From Phytomonas francai (taxonomy: Eukaryota > Euglenozoa > Kinetoplastea > Trypanosomatida > Trypanosomatidae): a DNA stretch of 64,000 nt. Position numbers and translations under genes: made by a program. The stretch spans positions 2,952-66,951 of the forward strand of contig MJCC01000013.1 in assembly GCA_001766655.1 (NCBI GenBank), read 5' to 3'. Positions 56,296-64,000 of the stretch are shown here, one piece after another; the stretch's first letter is position 1; the number at the start of each line of letters is the position of its first letter. Below the pieces are notes generated by a model, which was given only the letters and a program-made list of their open reading frames with translations, did no database searches and was not told where the DNA came from.

Positions 56296-59200
56296 ATGCC
56301 ACGTTCATCGAGAGCGGCTAAGCCAACGTCGTATAAGAAGCATTTAGTTGCCAGCGTGCCTTTTGGTGAACAAGTTCAATCAGAGTCCGATGTCCTGCTC
56401 AAACAAGAAAAGGAAGAGCTAACTAAGCAAGTGAGTAGACGAACCTCTGCTGAGCAGCAAGAAAAATCGAGGTTTGAAACACATCATGCAGGTCCCTTCG
56501 GTAGCATCCCATTGGTTCCACTGAATAGTTCGTCCGTGGAGAGCTTGCTTCAATACGGCTGCTTTCGGGAGCCTCCGAAGCACTACCTTGACCTTTTTAC
56601 ACCACTACTGGAGTTTTTTGTGTACTACATGCGCCCCAGCAGTGCCCTAGCGCGTGCACCCGGGACGAAAATCACCCTAGATGGCTTGGATGAAACTATT
56701 CGCATGGAGACAGAGGGCGTCATCGGCCCCGACGTCCATATCACGCCAACTCCAAGCACTTTAGTGAACGAATATTGCACTTCGGCACAGGACTGCGCAG
56801 GGGACGGTAGGAAGGACTGCAACCAATCGGACAATGTACAACGCGAGGATGGCGGCATGCAGCGTTGCTCTGCAGAATCCATGGAGCAACACGAAAAGGA
56901 ATACGTAGGTGAAGAAGGATCATCGGGACCCAGTGCGAGTAGCCCCCATTCTGATTTCGCCAGAATCGCAACCGCTGGCACACAACAAGGACAATCCGAA
57001 TCTCCTGTCGTGGATGCATGGCATAATGGGGCTTACTCCTATTCAATGCCTCAGTCACGACACGAAATCAAGGAGCGACTGGAGGTGCAGATGCAACTAC
57101 TGAAAGTGGTTGCCTTTCCTATGGCAGTTTTCCCATATTTTGCGTCGCACACACTGGAAGATGTTCCTGCGCAAGCTTCTACTGAACCCTGCTTTTACAA
57201 CTCCAGGGATCACTCTGAAAACCACAAAAAGTGGTGTAGCAAGGAAGTTGATGACCCTTCCGCACGCGGAAAGCCAACTAACGATGGAAGTTCCATTCCA
57301 AACGCAAGCCACAAGAGGCAATCTTGGCCACAAGCTGCGGAGGATTTTGACCGCTTGCTAAAGCATCTCGAAGAGTCTTGTCGTTCACATTACGACCTCG
57401 ATAAACTTAACCGGTTAATGCATGTGCTCTTTGACGAGATAGCCTCACGGTATCTTCCATCTTTTCTGGATGACAACGCCTACTTAATGGCTAAAGACGC
57501 CACCTTTGTCATGGAGAACTGGTCCCGATCGGCACGCCATGGCAGGTTCACGACCGGCTTCTTTGCGTTAGCTCACAGATCCGGGCTGAACCTCCTCAAG
57601 CAGGCCGTACCGTGCATCCAAGCCATTACCGGGATTGTCCGGCACCACACACGCTGCCGGCTCGCTCTTATGAGCCCCAGGCCGCGCGTGCTGCGCGTGG
57701 GCGCGCGCCTCCACCTGAGCTCGAAGGAGGTGGAGACGCTGACGTTCCTCCTCCTCTGCCACTGCGGGGCGATGCTGTGCGCCTCCATCAGCGCGACGCA
57801 GACCCCGCTGACGTTGGCCCACCATACGGGCCTCACGCCGAAGGAGCTGATGTGGTTCCTCAATGAGCACCGCCCCCATATGAAGCAGGGCCTCCTCACC
57901 TCCGACGTGCGGCAGCGGAGCAGCTTCACCGACAGCCACGTGGCGATGCCGCAGGAGGTGGTCGCGGCCCTCACGGGCGAGGACCTCACGGAGGAGCAGC
58001 TCATCAAGCTCGAGCGCACCGCCCTCGCGGAGGTGCTCAACGAGGAGCGGCGGCAAACGGAGGCCGCGGCGGGGCCCGCCCCGGGCGTCGCGGGGGCGAT
58101 GGGCGCGGCCGCAAGGCGGCGGACCCGACCCTCCGGCGATCCGACGCGTGGTGGAAGCGGCCGCTCGCCGCGCCGAACGGTGCCCCGTCGGGAGGACGGC
58201 GCGGAGGGCCTCCGCGGCAGCAGTCGCGGTACGGGAAGCACTTCCCCCAGCGACGCCAGCGCGGACGACGTCGACGACGACGACGTCGTGGACCTCTCTC
58301 TGCGAGATCTAACGTTAGGGGGGATGGGCTCCATGGCGACGCTTCCCTTGGGCCAAGAAATTAACAACCCAATCAAGCTTGGGTGTGTAGAGAACCACGC
58401 CCCGCCACGTGGCGGGGCGCCAGTTGGAGAGCTGGAAAACGGCGTACAGAAAGGTGGAAGCCAGAGTGCGGGGGTCGAGATGGGTGTGCAACCGATGCAC
58501 ACGGCTGGAGGGGACGAGGAGGAATTTCCCACTGACACCAACTTTTCCGCGTACAAGACCGATTTTGGATACATGGAGGCGGCGTTCAACTTAATCGCTA
58601 CCTTTGTACGCATCCGCACCGCTGAAGGTGACATCAAAGATGACGAGGACTGTTACCAACCCAAGACGAAACTTGAGGCGACGCTGCGGGAGCTCAAGGG
58701 GCGTCAGCGGGTGTGGATGTCCGTACACAGGCGTCGTGTGCAAGCAACACTTGAGCAGCACGCGAAGGGTCACGGCTACTTGCCCCGTATTGAGCAGCTT
58801 TCGCAGCGTCTCGGCCTCAACGAGCTGGAGAAACTGGTCCTGCTGCTCATGGTAGGGAATGTCGTGTCGCATGACCTTCTAATCGCCATCAATGGCCGCT
58901 ACGGGATGCGGGACGGGCAGCGGGTGCTCACTGTGGGGTATATTCTCTTTGTGCTCTGTGAGCATCTACAAGAGCGCATTGCAGTGCGCAAGTCTTTTTA
59001 TAAATCCTCACCGCTCATTTCGAACAACATCCTCTCGCTGAGCCTCGACGCGAGCTGCAAATCGCGCTTCAACACGGACCTCATGGACTACGTCTGTGAT
59101 ATTGATCGAAAGATTGTCGACTACCTGATGGGGATCGAAACCGAAACCGCTGAAATGGTGCCGGGATCCAGGCTCTACTCCCCTACAGTGACCATCAGCA

Positions 59201-60765
59201 ACGTCGTGCTGCCCTCACAGACCACCGAGCTGGTCCTCTCCACAATTGAGAACTACAGCTTATTCGAGCGCTGCAAGGTGGAGTGTGGTTTCGGCAAAGG
59301 TCTCGGCTCTGGCGCTAGTGGCCTTGTTATTCTTTTCTACGGGCCCAGCGGGACGGGGAAGACAATGCTAGCCAACGCCGTGGCACATGAGCTAAAGAAG
59401 AAAATTCTCCTCGTCACGGTATCGGAGTTCCGTGCAGATAAGAACGCGGCAGAGATGATGAATTTCATCTTCCGAGAGGCCAGACTAAACGATAATGCTA
59501 TTATTTTCTTCGATGAGTGCGAATCCCTTTTTGAGACACGTGAGGCCAATCCGCTTGTGACCTCGTTACTCTCAGACTTTGAAAAATACGAGGGACTCGT
59601 CATTATGGCTACGAACAAAGCTCAGAACATGGACGAGGCCATGAACCGGCGCATCTCCCTCATGATTGAATTCAAGCTTCCAGGGCATGAGATGCGCGAG
59701 ACCATCTGGCGACATCACATTCCACCCAAGATCAACCTGCACGAGGACGTCAGGTTAAATCGGTTAGCGCTAAATTATGAGCTAAGCGGTGGTTTGATTC
59801 GTAATGCCGTTCTGGCCGCCCTCCAGCACGCCGTCGCGCGTGAAAAGACTGAGACGCCGACCCTCACCATGGCGGATCTCGAGGAAGGCGCTAAGCAGCA
59901 ACTACGTGGCTTCTTTTTAGCCTCCCAGCTGCCGTCCGCGGCGAGCAGCAAATCCTACGTGACCCCGAAGTGCGTTTTGTCCGAGCTTGTCGTGAAGGAT
60001 GCGACGCGGAAGCAAATCGAGACTATCGCTAAGCTCGCGAAGAGCCGCAGCACACTCTTTTCGCAATGGGGTTTTAGCCAAGATGCGTGTGAAAATATTG
60101 GTGCTGTTTATCTTTTTTCGGGTCCTAGTGGGGCGGGCAAGTCGCTCGCGGTGGAGGGCATCGCCTTTGACTGCGGGGCCACGATTCGTCTATGTAACCT
60201 GGCCGAACTCATGCTGCTCCAGGAAGTCAACATTCAGGTTGTCTTCGAAGAAGCTCGCAGTCTCGGCGCGATCGTCGTGTTTGACCAGGCGCAAAGTCTT
60301 TTTAACCACAGCGAGCGTAGCATCAGCATCTCGCAGATGATCCAGTATTACGCCATGCGATACCCGAGGCCCGTCATCGTCATCGCTACCACGAGAACGT
60401 CCTGGGAAAGAGACGGCAATGCCATGATAGGCGACAGCGCGTCTTGGATCGATGTCCAGGCGTCGCGTCTGGTTTTTAACATGCATGTCGTATTTCACTT
60501 GCCAAGTCGCGGGCTCCGTAAAGAACTTTGGTTGAAGGCCTTTCCTGAAAAGGTGCCGCTTGCTGAGGACGTCGACCTCGATACCTTGAGCAATTCCATG
60601 GTGTCGGGTAAGATGATCCGCACGGTGGCTTTTAACGTGTGTTGTCAAGTCGCCCTGCTACCGGAGTCGAAGCGAAAGTTGGACATGAAGATGATCTTAA
60701 ACGAGCTAGAGGCCGCGGTCCTTCGAGAACGAGGGCATAGTTCGTCCTCGTTGATGTTCGCATGA
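56296..60765 (+). CDS. Double AAA ATPase with degenerate second module
   Basis: It has 1489 residues. The first AAA module has an intact Walker A (GPSGTGKT from Gly1016), Walker B (IIFFDECES, Asp1073 and Glu1074), sensor-like IMATNKAQN and an Arg-finger region NRRISLMIEF. The second has Walker A GPSGAGKS from Gly1276, but its Walker B reads VVFDQAQS, so Gln1331 replaces the catalytic Glu and ATP hydrolysis there is unlikely. The N-terminal 1000 residues are largely unknown: a folded part at about 370-440, and an Ala/Gly/Arg/Asp-rich insert at about 590-680 encoded by a GC-rich island. The pair of modules suggests a hexameric unfoldase or remodeller. I cannot place it in a named clade. Base composition changes sharply at about 57,640 and 58,310. 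Confidence 0.88.
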   Translation: MPRSSRAAKPTSYKKHLVASVPFGEQVQSESDVLLKQEKEELTKQVSRRTSAEQQEKSRFETHHAGPFGSIPLVPLNSSSVESLLQYGCFREPPKHYLDLFTPLLEFFVYYMRPSSALARAPGTKITLDGLDETIRMETEGVIGPDVHITPTPSTLVNEYCTSAQDCAGDGRKDCNQSDNVQREDGGMQRCSAESMEQHEKEYVGEEGSSGPSASSPHSDFARIATAGTQQGQSESPVVDAWHNGAYSYSMPQSRHEIKERLEVQMQLLKVVAFPMAVFPYFASHTLEDVPAQASTEPCFYNSRDHSENHKKWCSKEVDDPSARGKPTNDGSSIPNASHKRQSWPQAAEDFDRLLKHLEESCRSHYDLDKLNRLMHVLFDEIASRYLPSFLDDNAYLMAKDATFVMENWSRSARHGRFTTGFFALAHRSGLNLLKQAVPCIQAITGIVRHHTRCRLALMSPRPRVLRVGARLHLSSKEVETLTFLLLCHCGAMLCASISATQTPLTLAHHTGLTPKELMWFLNEHRPHMKQGLLTSDVRQRSSFTDSHVAMPQEVVAALTGEDLTEEQLIKLERTALAEVLNEERRQTEAAAGPAPGVAGAMGAAARRRTRPSGDPTRGGSGRSPRRTVPRREDGAEGLRGSSRGTGSTSPSDASADDVDDDDVVDLSLRDLTLGGMGSMATLPLGQEINNPIKLGCVENHAPPRGGAPVGELENGVQKGGSQSAGVEMGVQPMHTAGGDEEEFPTDTNFSAYKTDFGYMEAAFNLIATFVRIRTAEGDIKDDEDCYQPKTKLEATLRELKGRQRVWMSVHRRRVQATLEQHAKGHGYLPRIEQLSQRLGLNELEKLVLLLMVGNVVSHDLLIAINGRYGMRDGQRVLTVGYILFVLCEHLQERIAVRKSFYKSSPLISNNILSLSLDASCKSRFNTDLMDYVCDIDRKIVDYLMGIETETAEMVPGSRLYSPTVTISNVVLPSQTTELVLSTIENYSLFERCKVECGFGKGLGSGASGLVILFYGPSGTGKTMLANAVAHELKKKILLVTVSEFRADKNAAEMMNFIFREARLNDNAIIFFDECESLFETREANPLVTSLLSDFEKYEGLVIMATNKAQNMDEAMNRRISLMIEFKLPGHEMRETIWRHHIPPKINLHEDVRLNRLALNYELSGGLIRNAVLAALQHAVAREKTETPTLTMADLEEGAKQQLRGFFLASQLPSAASSKSYVTPKCVLSELVVKDATRKQIETIAKLAKSRSTLFSQWGFSQDACENIGAVYLFSGPSGAGKSLAVEGIAFDCGATIRLCNLAELMLLQEVNIQVVFEEARSLGAIVVFDQAQSLFNHSERSISISQMIQYYAMRYPRPVIVIATTRTSWERDGNAMIGDSASWIDVQASRLVFNMHVVFHLPSRGLRKELWLKAFPEKVPLAEDVDLDTLSNSMVSGKMIRTVAFNVCCQVALLPESKRKLDMKMILNELEAAVLRERGHSSSSLMFA
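58398..58419. repeat. 22-base perfect GC palindrome inside the AAA gene
   Basis: CGCCCCGCCACGTGGCGGGGCG reads the same on both strands apart from none of its pairs; in two halves it is CGCCCCGCCAC and GTGGCGGGGCG. It lies just past the GC island and encodes part of a Gly/Pro-rich linker. Confidence 0.9.
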
Positions 60766-61420
60766 GGCGGCTCTTTGGGGGGGGGGGGGGGGGGGGGGGT
60801 GAAGAGCTGTGTCTGGGGATGCTGTATTTATTTTGTGAAGAGAATTTTGAGTCATCTCTTTTCCTACTCAGAAGGGCACTGATTGGGTTACTCTATACAA
60901 GAGTGTAGCTGCGCAATCCGCTTTGAGATGAAAGATGGAGCAGTAAGCTACTGGATGCTGCTCGTGCCTTGAATAATTTTTGCTTGAACTTCTCGATTGG
61001 CATTAAAACACGATTAAAAAGGGGAAACGGATGGTTAAAAGGTATCCAAAGTAGTAATAACAATAAGGTGTTGGAAGTTGTTTGGAGTTAGTTCAACATT
61101 TTCTTAACGGCGCATAAGTAAACCATACATCCAAAAAATCGGTTCTTTTAGCGTTATCTGTTGATGGCGAAGCCGTATGAAACGCATTCAATTTTTGTCA
61201 TACGTGCGCAACGTTTATTCCCTTCAACCCCCCCCCCCCCGCTTCTCTGTCCCACAGGCTACCAATCAAGGTTTTGATTTCGCTGACCACTCGCCTCGTG
61301 CGGGAGCGTCTTCTGGGTATATGCCCTTGAATAGCAAAAAGGTTAATGGTTAAATCGCATAGATAGGCATTAGCGATAGTCATCGATTTACCGTCCGACC
61401 GCCCTCGGTATCCGCGTCCG
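60766..61420. other. Spacer with long G run
   Basis: It holds the G homopolymer right after the AAA stop and a run of about ten C at 61,231-61,240. The rest is AT-rich (20 G/C of 60 in 61,081-61,140) until about 61,385, where GC content jumps. No gene is seen. Confidence 0.5.
60777..60799 (+). repeat. Poly-G run of 23
   Basis: Twenty-three consecutive G begin 12 bases after the AAA gene stop codon, in its 3' UTR. Such a run can form a G-quadruplex in RNA and is prone to length error in sequencing. Confidence 0.9.
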
Positions 61421-63133
61421 ATGTCCGGGCGACCCAACGCGGCGGGGGCGTCGGGCCTCGGGTCGCGCTTCGTGGAGCGATTTCTCGCGAGCGTCGAGCG
61501 GCAATCGCCCTCGATTTTTTCGGCAGAGGGGCCCGGCGAGGGCGGTATCGAAGGCGGGGAGGCCGTCCTCGGGGCCCTCAGGGGGCTTCTCCCGCAGTGG
61601 GTGCGCGTGATGGAGGGGATGGTGAGGGCGAGGCAAAGGCGACCTCGTCCGCGCGCGGAGGGGCGGGGGGGCGCGCGCGAGGAGGTCGCGCTGGCGGCCG
61701 CCGCGGCGCACAGGGCGGAGGGCCTCTTTGCGTGGCCGCACCTCGCCTTCATCCCCGCCGCCTGGCGGGCCGAGCGCGCGCGCGCGGATTTGCACGCGAC
61801 CGCCGCGTTGGAGACCCTCGCGGGGTCGCTCATCCCCGCCCTGCGGGAGAGGGCGGCGGCGGCGGCGCCGAAGACGTGGCTTCTCTGGGACACGTTGGCG
61901 GGGATCGCGGCGCTTTCGATGCTCCACGCGTCCTGGGCGAACCTCTTCCTGCTCTACGACACCTACGCGGCGGACATCACGACGACGGCCGAGGGGGAGA
62001 GCGTCCTCCGGCCCATCGAGCGCTTCCACACGGCGCTTAAAGCCGCCCTACAACAACTAAAGAACGAGAAGGGTACCGAAACGGGTACAGGGCCGACCCG
62101 CGGCGATTCCGACGCCGATTTTGAACTCTCCTGCGGGAAGTTTGATTTGGCGATCCGCCGCGTCCTTTTCCCGGACTACTTTGGATGTCTGGGGGGCGCA
62201 GCGGCAGGCGAAGAAAATCGTCTCCCTGGCGAGCACGGCGAGGGTTCGAAAACGCCTGGAGAGGCGCCTCAGGATGGGGGGGAGGAGGGTGTGGGCAGCG
62301 GCTTTGCGAAGTCTGAGAGGGGAGGAGGTGAAAGGCCTGCCGCTCGCACGCTCGCATCGGCCTCTGTGGTGGCAAATTTGTGGTTTGCGGAGTGCTGCCG
62401 TGTCGCCGCGCGGGACGACGCGCGCTCCTTCGCGTCCGATCGCGTCCCGCTTCGCGTGGTGGAGCGGCTTCTTGGCTTTTTGGTCCAGCGCACGTGTGAG
62501 GAGGCGGCGGACCGGGCCTCCGGCTCTCGCCAGCCGGTGCCCGAGCCAAGGCCGCTCCGCGTGGGCGTTCTCGCCGCGGTCACCTTGGACAGCCCGCTCA
62601 CGCCCGCCGCCATGGCAAAGAAGTCGGGAGGTCTCGTCCAAGAACCAACGCAGGCTAGGACCCTCGGTCGTCCACGCGGGGACGGCAAACGAAACGCTAG
62701 AAAAAATCGACGAATGGCCGCAAAGCCGATGCCTCGACGGAAGCGGCGGCGCTCGGTCTCCTCGGACGCGACCTCGAGGACGGCCACCGATAGCACCGGC
62801 GTCGGGAGCAGCGCGGACGATTCCGATGGTACGCCGGACGAGGAAGAATATTCCGGACGAAGTGATTTAAGCCTCGACGATGCTCCTGGAAGGGGGGAGG
62901 ACCTCTTCGTTGGCGGGGCGGGTGCGAGGCGGCGGGCGCAACGCGGCCTTGTACACCGGCGCCCCTGTCAGGCCCGCCTCGCAGGCGTGGCGTTGACGAC
63001 CGGAAGCAAAACCGATGGGTTTGGTGGATTGCGGCTCGAGGACGAGCGGCACGCTCGCGGTGGAACGCTTCAATGGCTGGCGCCGTGCAGTAGCAACACG
63101 ACGGGAATCGCCTCGCTGGCTAGGTTGGGGTAG
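61421..63133 (+). CDS. Very GC-rich gene, unknown nuclear-type protein
   Basis: The 570-residue frame starts at the first ATG after a sharp GC rise. It has Ala/Arg/Gly-rich N and middle parts, a more ordered stretch at about 130-215 (WLLWDTLAGIAALSMLHASW, then FHTALKAALQQL), and a very basic cluster (RKNRRMAAKP then RRKRRRS) at about 425-443 that looks like a bipartite nuclear signal. An acidic Ser/Asp tract follows. GC is 49 of 60 bases in 61,621-61,680. Because GC-rich DNA opens several frames, overlapping frames on both strands are also long; this one is preferred for strand, ATG position and the NLS-acidic order. No family is recognised. I am fairly, not fully, sure of the frame. Confidence 0.6.
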   Translation: MSGRPNAAGASGLGSRFVERFLASVERQSPSIFSAEGPGEGGIEGGEAVLGALRGLLPQWVRVMEGMVRARQRRPRPRAEGRGGAREEVALAAAAAHRAEGLFAWPHLAFIPAAWRAERARADLHATAALETLAGSLIPALRERAAAAAPKTWLLWDTLAGIAALSMLHASWANLFLLYDTYAADITTTAEGESVLRPIERFHTALKAALQQLKNEKGTETGTGPTRGDSDADFELSCGKFDLAIRRVLFPDYFGCLGGAAAGEENRLPGEHGEGSKTPGEAPQDGGEEGVGSGFAKSERGGGERPAARTLASASVVANLWFAECCRVAARDDARSFASDRVPLRVVERLLGFLVQRTCEEAADRASGSRQPVPEPRPLRVGVLAAVTLDSPLTPAAMAKKSGGLVQEPTQARTLGRPRGDGKRNARKNRRMAAKPMPRRKRRRSVSSDATSRTATDSTGVGSSADDSDGTPDEEEYSGRSDLSLDDAPGRGEDLFVGGAGARRRAQRGLVHRRPCQARLAGVALTTGSKTDGFGGLRLEDERHARGGTLQWLAPCSSNTTGIASLARLG

Positions 63134-63586
63134 CTGTTAGGTCTTGCGTGGGAACAGATGGGGTGGGTTCTTTTCTGCCTTGTTGGGTATGCAGTAGTAG
63201 AGTTGCTTTTTCTTTTATCGAACGAGTACCTAAACACCTTTTCACAATGCTTATACAAGAGGGGGTGGGGGTGGGGAGTAAATCCGCCTATCAATGATAC
63301 GAGTATCCCAAACTAAGTGCAAATTATATATGGATATCTCAGAAAATACCGCCTTTTCCTGTGTTTTACTTCTGGAATTTATCTTGCCATAATTTCCCTC
63401 CAGTGTAGGTTTTCCATTTGAGACAAATATAGTTGAGTCAAAGGCTAAGGAAACCAGCTTCGTATCGCGTGTCGTGACTTTAGTATTTTTTCTTTTTTTT
63501 TTCTGGGGGGAAGGTGTGTGTGGTGTCCCTATTTGCTACACTATTTAGATCAACGCATATTCAAATTTCCCTTTTAGAACGAAATC
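63134..63586. other. Untranslated spacer
   Basis: T- and G-rich runs (about 63,260-63,280 and 63,484-63,510). It ends with the acceptor TTTCCCTTTTAG before the SKP1-like gene. No gene is seen. Confidence 0.5.
63566..63577 (+). promoter_or_regulatory. Likely trans-splice acceptor for the SKP1-like gene
   Basis: TTTCCCTTTTAG places its AG at 63,576-63,577, nine bases before the ATG at 63,587. Confidence 0.6.
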
Positions 63587-64000
63587 ATGCTGAGAAATAC
63601 AGCAAGTTCCCCGCCCATTATATCCATTATCTCGAGTGATGGTTTGAGGTTTATCATCCCTGCGAAAGCTGCCGAATATTCCGTACTCTTGAAAACTGCC
63701 CTTGAGCGATGGTCTTTCGAGTACCTTTCACAGCCCTCCACAACGAACAACAACAACGATGACGACGACGACGACGACAACGACGATGATGACGACGACG
63801 ACGACAAGCATAGCGAGCCTTATATTTGCGAGGAGACGACGGAGCACAACTCCGATATGTTGGAGCAGTCCGAGATGGACAGCAGCAGCTGCTGTACGAG
63901 TAGCCCCTCCATGGAGAACGACAGCGTCGTCAACCGGGGTCTGATTCCAATGCAGCAGACAAACGCGCCCTTTCCCACCCCCGTCAGGGGCCTCTCACCC
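63587..64000 (+). CDS. SKP1-like protein, 5' part only
   Basis: The frame is open from the ATG at 63,587 to the window edge, 138 codons without a stop, so the C terminus is missing. The start IISIISSDGLRFIIPAKAAE and the following YSVLLKTALE match the N-terminal BTB/POZ strand-helix of SKP1 (typically SSDG-x-x-F, then a helix with S-x-x-x-x-x-L). SKP1 joins F-box proteins to cullin 1 in SCF ubiquitin ligases. At residues 58-73 there is a run of 15 Asp and one Asn, in the position where many SKP1 proteins carry an acidic disordered loop, but here it is followed by a long Ser/Glu/Asn-rich stretch, so the insert is larger than usual. It could be a divergent SKP1-related protein rather than SKP1 itself. 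Confidence 0.7.
   Translation, partial: MLRNTASSPPIISIISSDGLRFIIPAKAAEYSVLLKTALERWSFEYLSQPSTTNNNNDDDDDDDNDDDDDDDDKHSEPYICEETTEHNSDMLEQSEMDSSSCCTSSPSMENDSVVNRGLIPMQQTNAPFPTPVRGLSP
63758..63805 (+). repeat. GAC/GAT trinucleotide tract
   Basis: Sixteen codons, all GAC or GAT except one AAC, encode the poly-Asp insert of the SKP1-like protein. Likely length-variable. Confidence 0.9.

Noticed and set aside
57573..58637. 354-codon minus-strand frame over the AAA gene GC island
   Set aside because: Caused by GC-rich codons; Ser/Arg/Pro-rich with no fold.
61198..62029. Long minus-strand open frames over the GC-rich gene (231 and 213 codons)
   Set aside because: They are opened by high GC, give Arg/Pro/Ala-rich products without domains, and run against the direction of every other gene.
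1..64000. CRISPR arrays, bacterial promoters, ribosome-binding sites, operons
   Set aside because: The DNA is eukaryotic; no spaced direct repeats are seen and these feature types do not apply.
1..64000. tRNA, rRNA or retrotransposon genes
   Set aside because: No convincing box A/box B pair, rRNA core or reverse-transcriptase motif was found by eye on either strand; a covariance-model search would be needed to be certain.

Overview
The window reads as nuclear DNA of a kinetoplastid protist, most likely a trypanosomatid. The evidence is a JBP1 gene (base J synthesis), a paraflagellar-rod family gene, a BDF5-type tandem-bromodomain/MRG gene, intronless genes, and polypyrimidine tracts followed by AG shortly before many start codons, as expected for trans-splicing. 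All genes lie on the + strand, so this is one stretch of a polycistronic gene cluster. An alternative oxidase argues against Leishmania, which lacks it. The genus cannot be settled from the sequence alone.

Layout. 1-2011 is an AT-rich leader without a gene. 2012-11131 holds a coiled-coil protein, a small RIIa-domain protein of the radial-spoke/ropporin type, a leucine-rich-repeat protein, and a 1638-residue protein with two LamG-like modules, an IQ motif and a region resembling a caspase domain without its catalytic residues. 11521-19214 holds a small basic protein, JBP1, two tandem single-domain rhodaneses and a mitochondrial-type J-protein with a SANT-like segment. 19215-31925 holds a possible broken gene, COQ4, a small charged protein, a SETD/LSMT-type methyltransferase, the alternative oxidase, an F-box-like multi-membrane protein and an unrecognised 569-residue protein. 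34305-46663 holds a paraflagellar-rod family protein, a protein with several SUMO-interaction-like motifs, a kelch protein, a protein with a duplicated Cys/His module, a mitochondrial carrier, BDF5, and a protein that is essentially the C-terminal zinc domain of YVH1/DUSP12 without the phosphatase. 47263-64000 holds a Sen1-like helicase, a CCHC zinc-knuckle protein, a double AAA ATPase, a very GC-rich unrecognised gene, and the 5' part of a SKP1-like gene cut by the window edge.

The genes are not a single pathway, as is normal for kinetoplastid clusters. Themes can still be seen: flagellum (RIIa protein, rod protein, perhaps the coiled-coil and LRR proteins), mitochondrial respiration (COQ4 makes ubiquinone; the alternative oxidase oxidises ubiquinol), and chromatin/transcription (JBP1, BDF5, Sen1-like helicase).

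The most unusual features are the caspase-like/LamG protein, the phosphatase-less YVH1 zinc domain, the exactly spaced duplicated Cys/His module, the AAA ATPase with a defective second site, and abrupt GC-rich islands inside otherwise moderate- or low-GC genes. Several start codons were moved to the first ATG after a likely splice acceptor, because the longest open frames begin at TTG or GTG.
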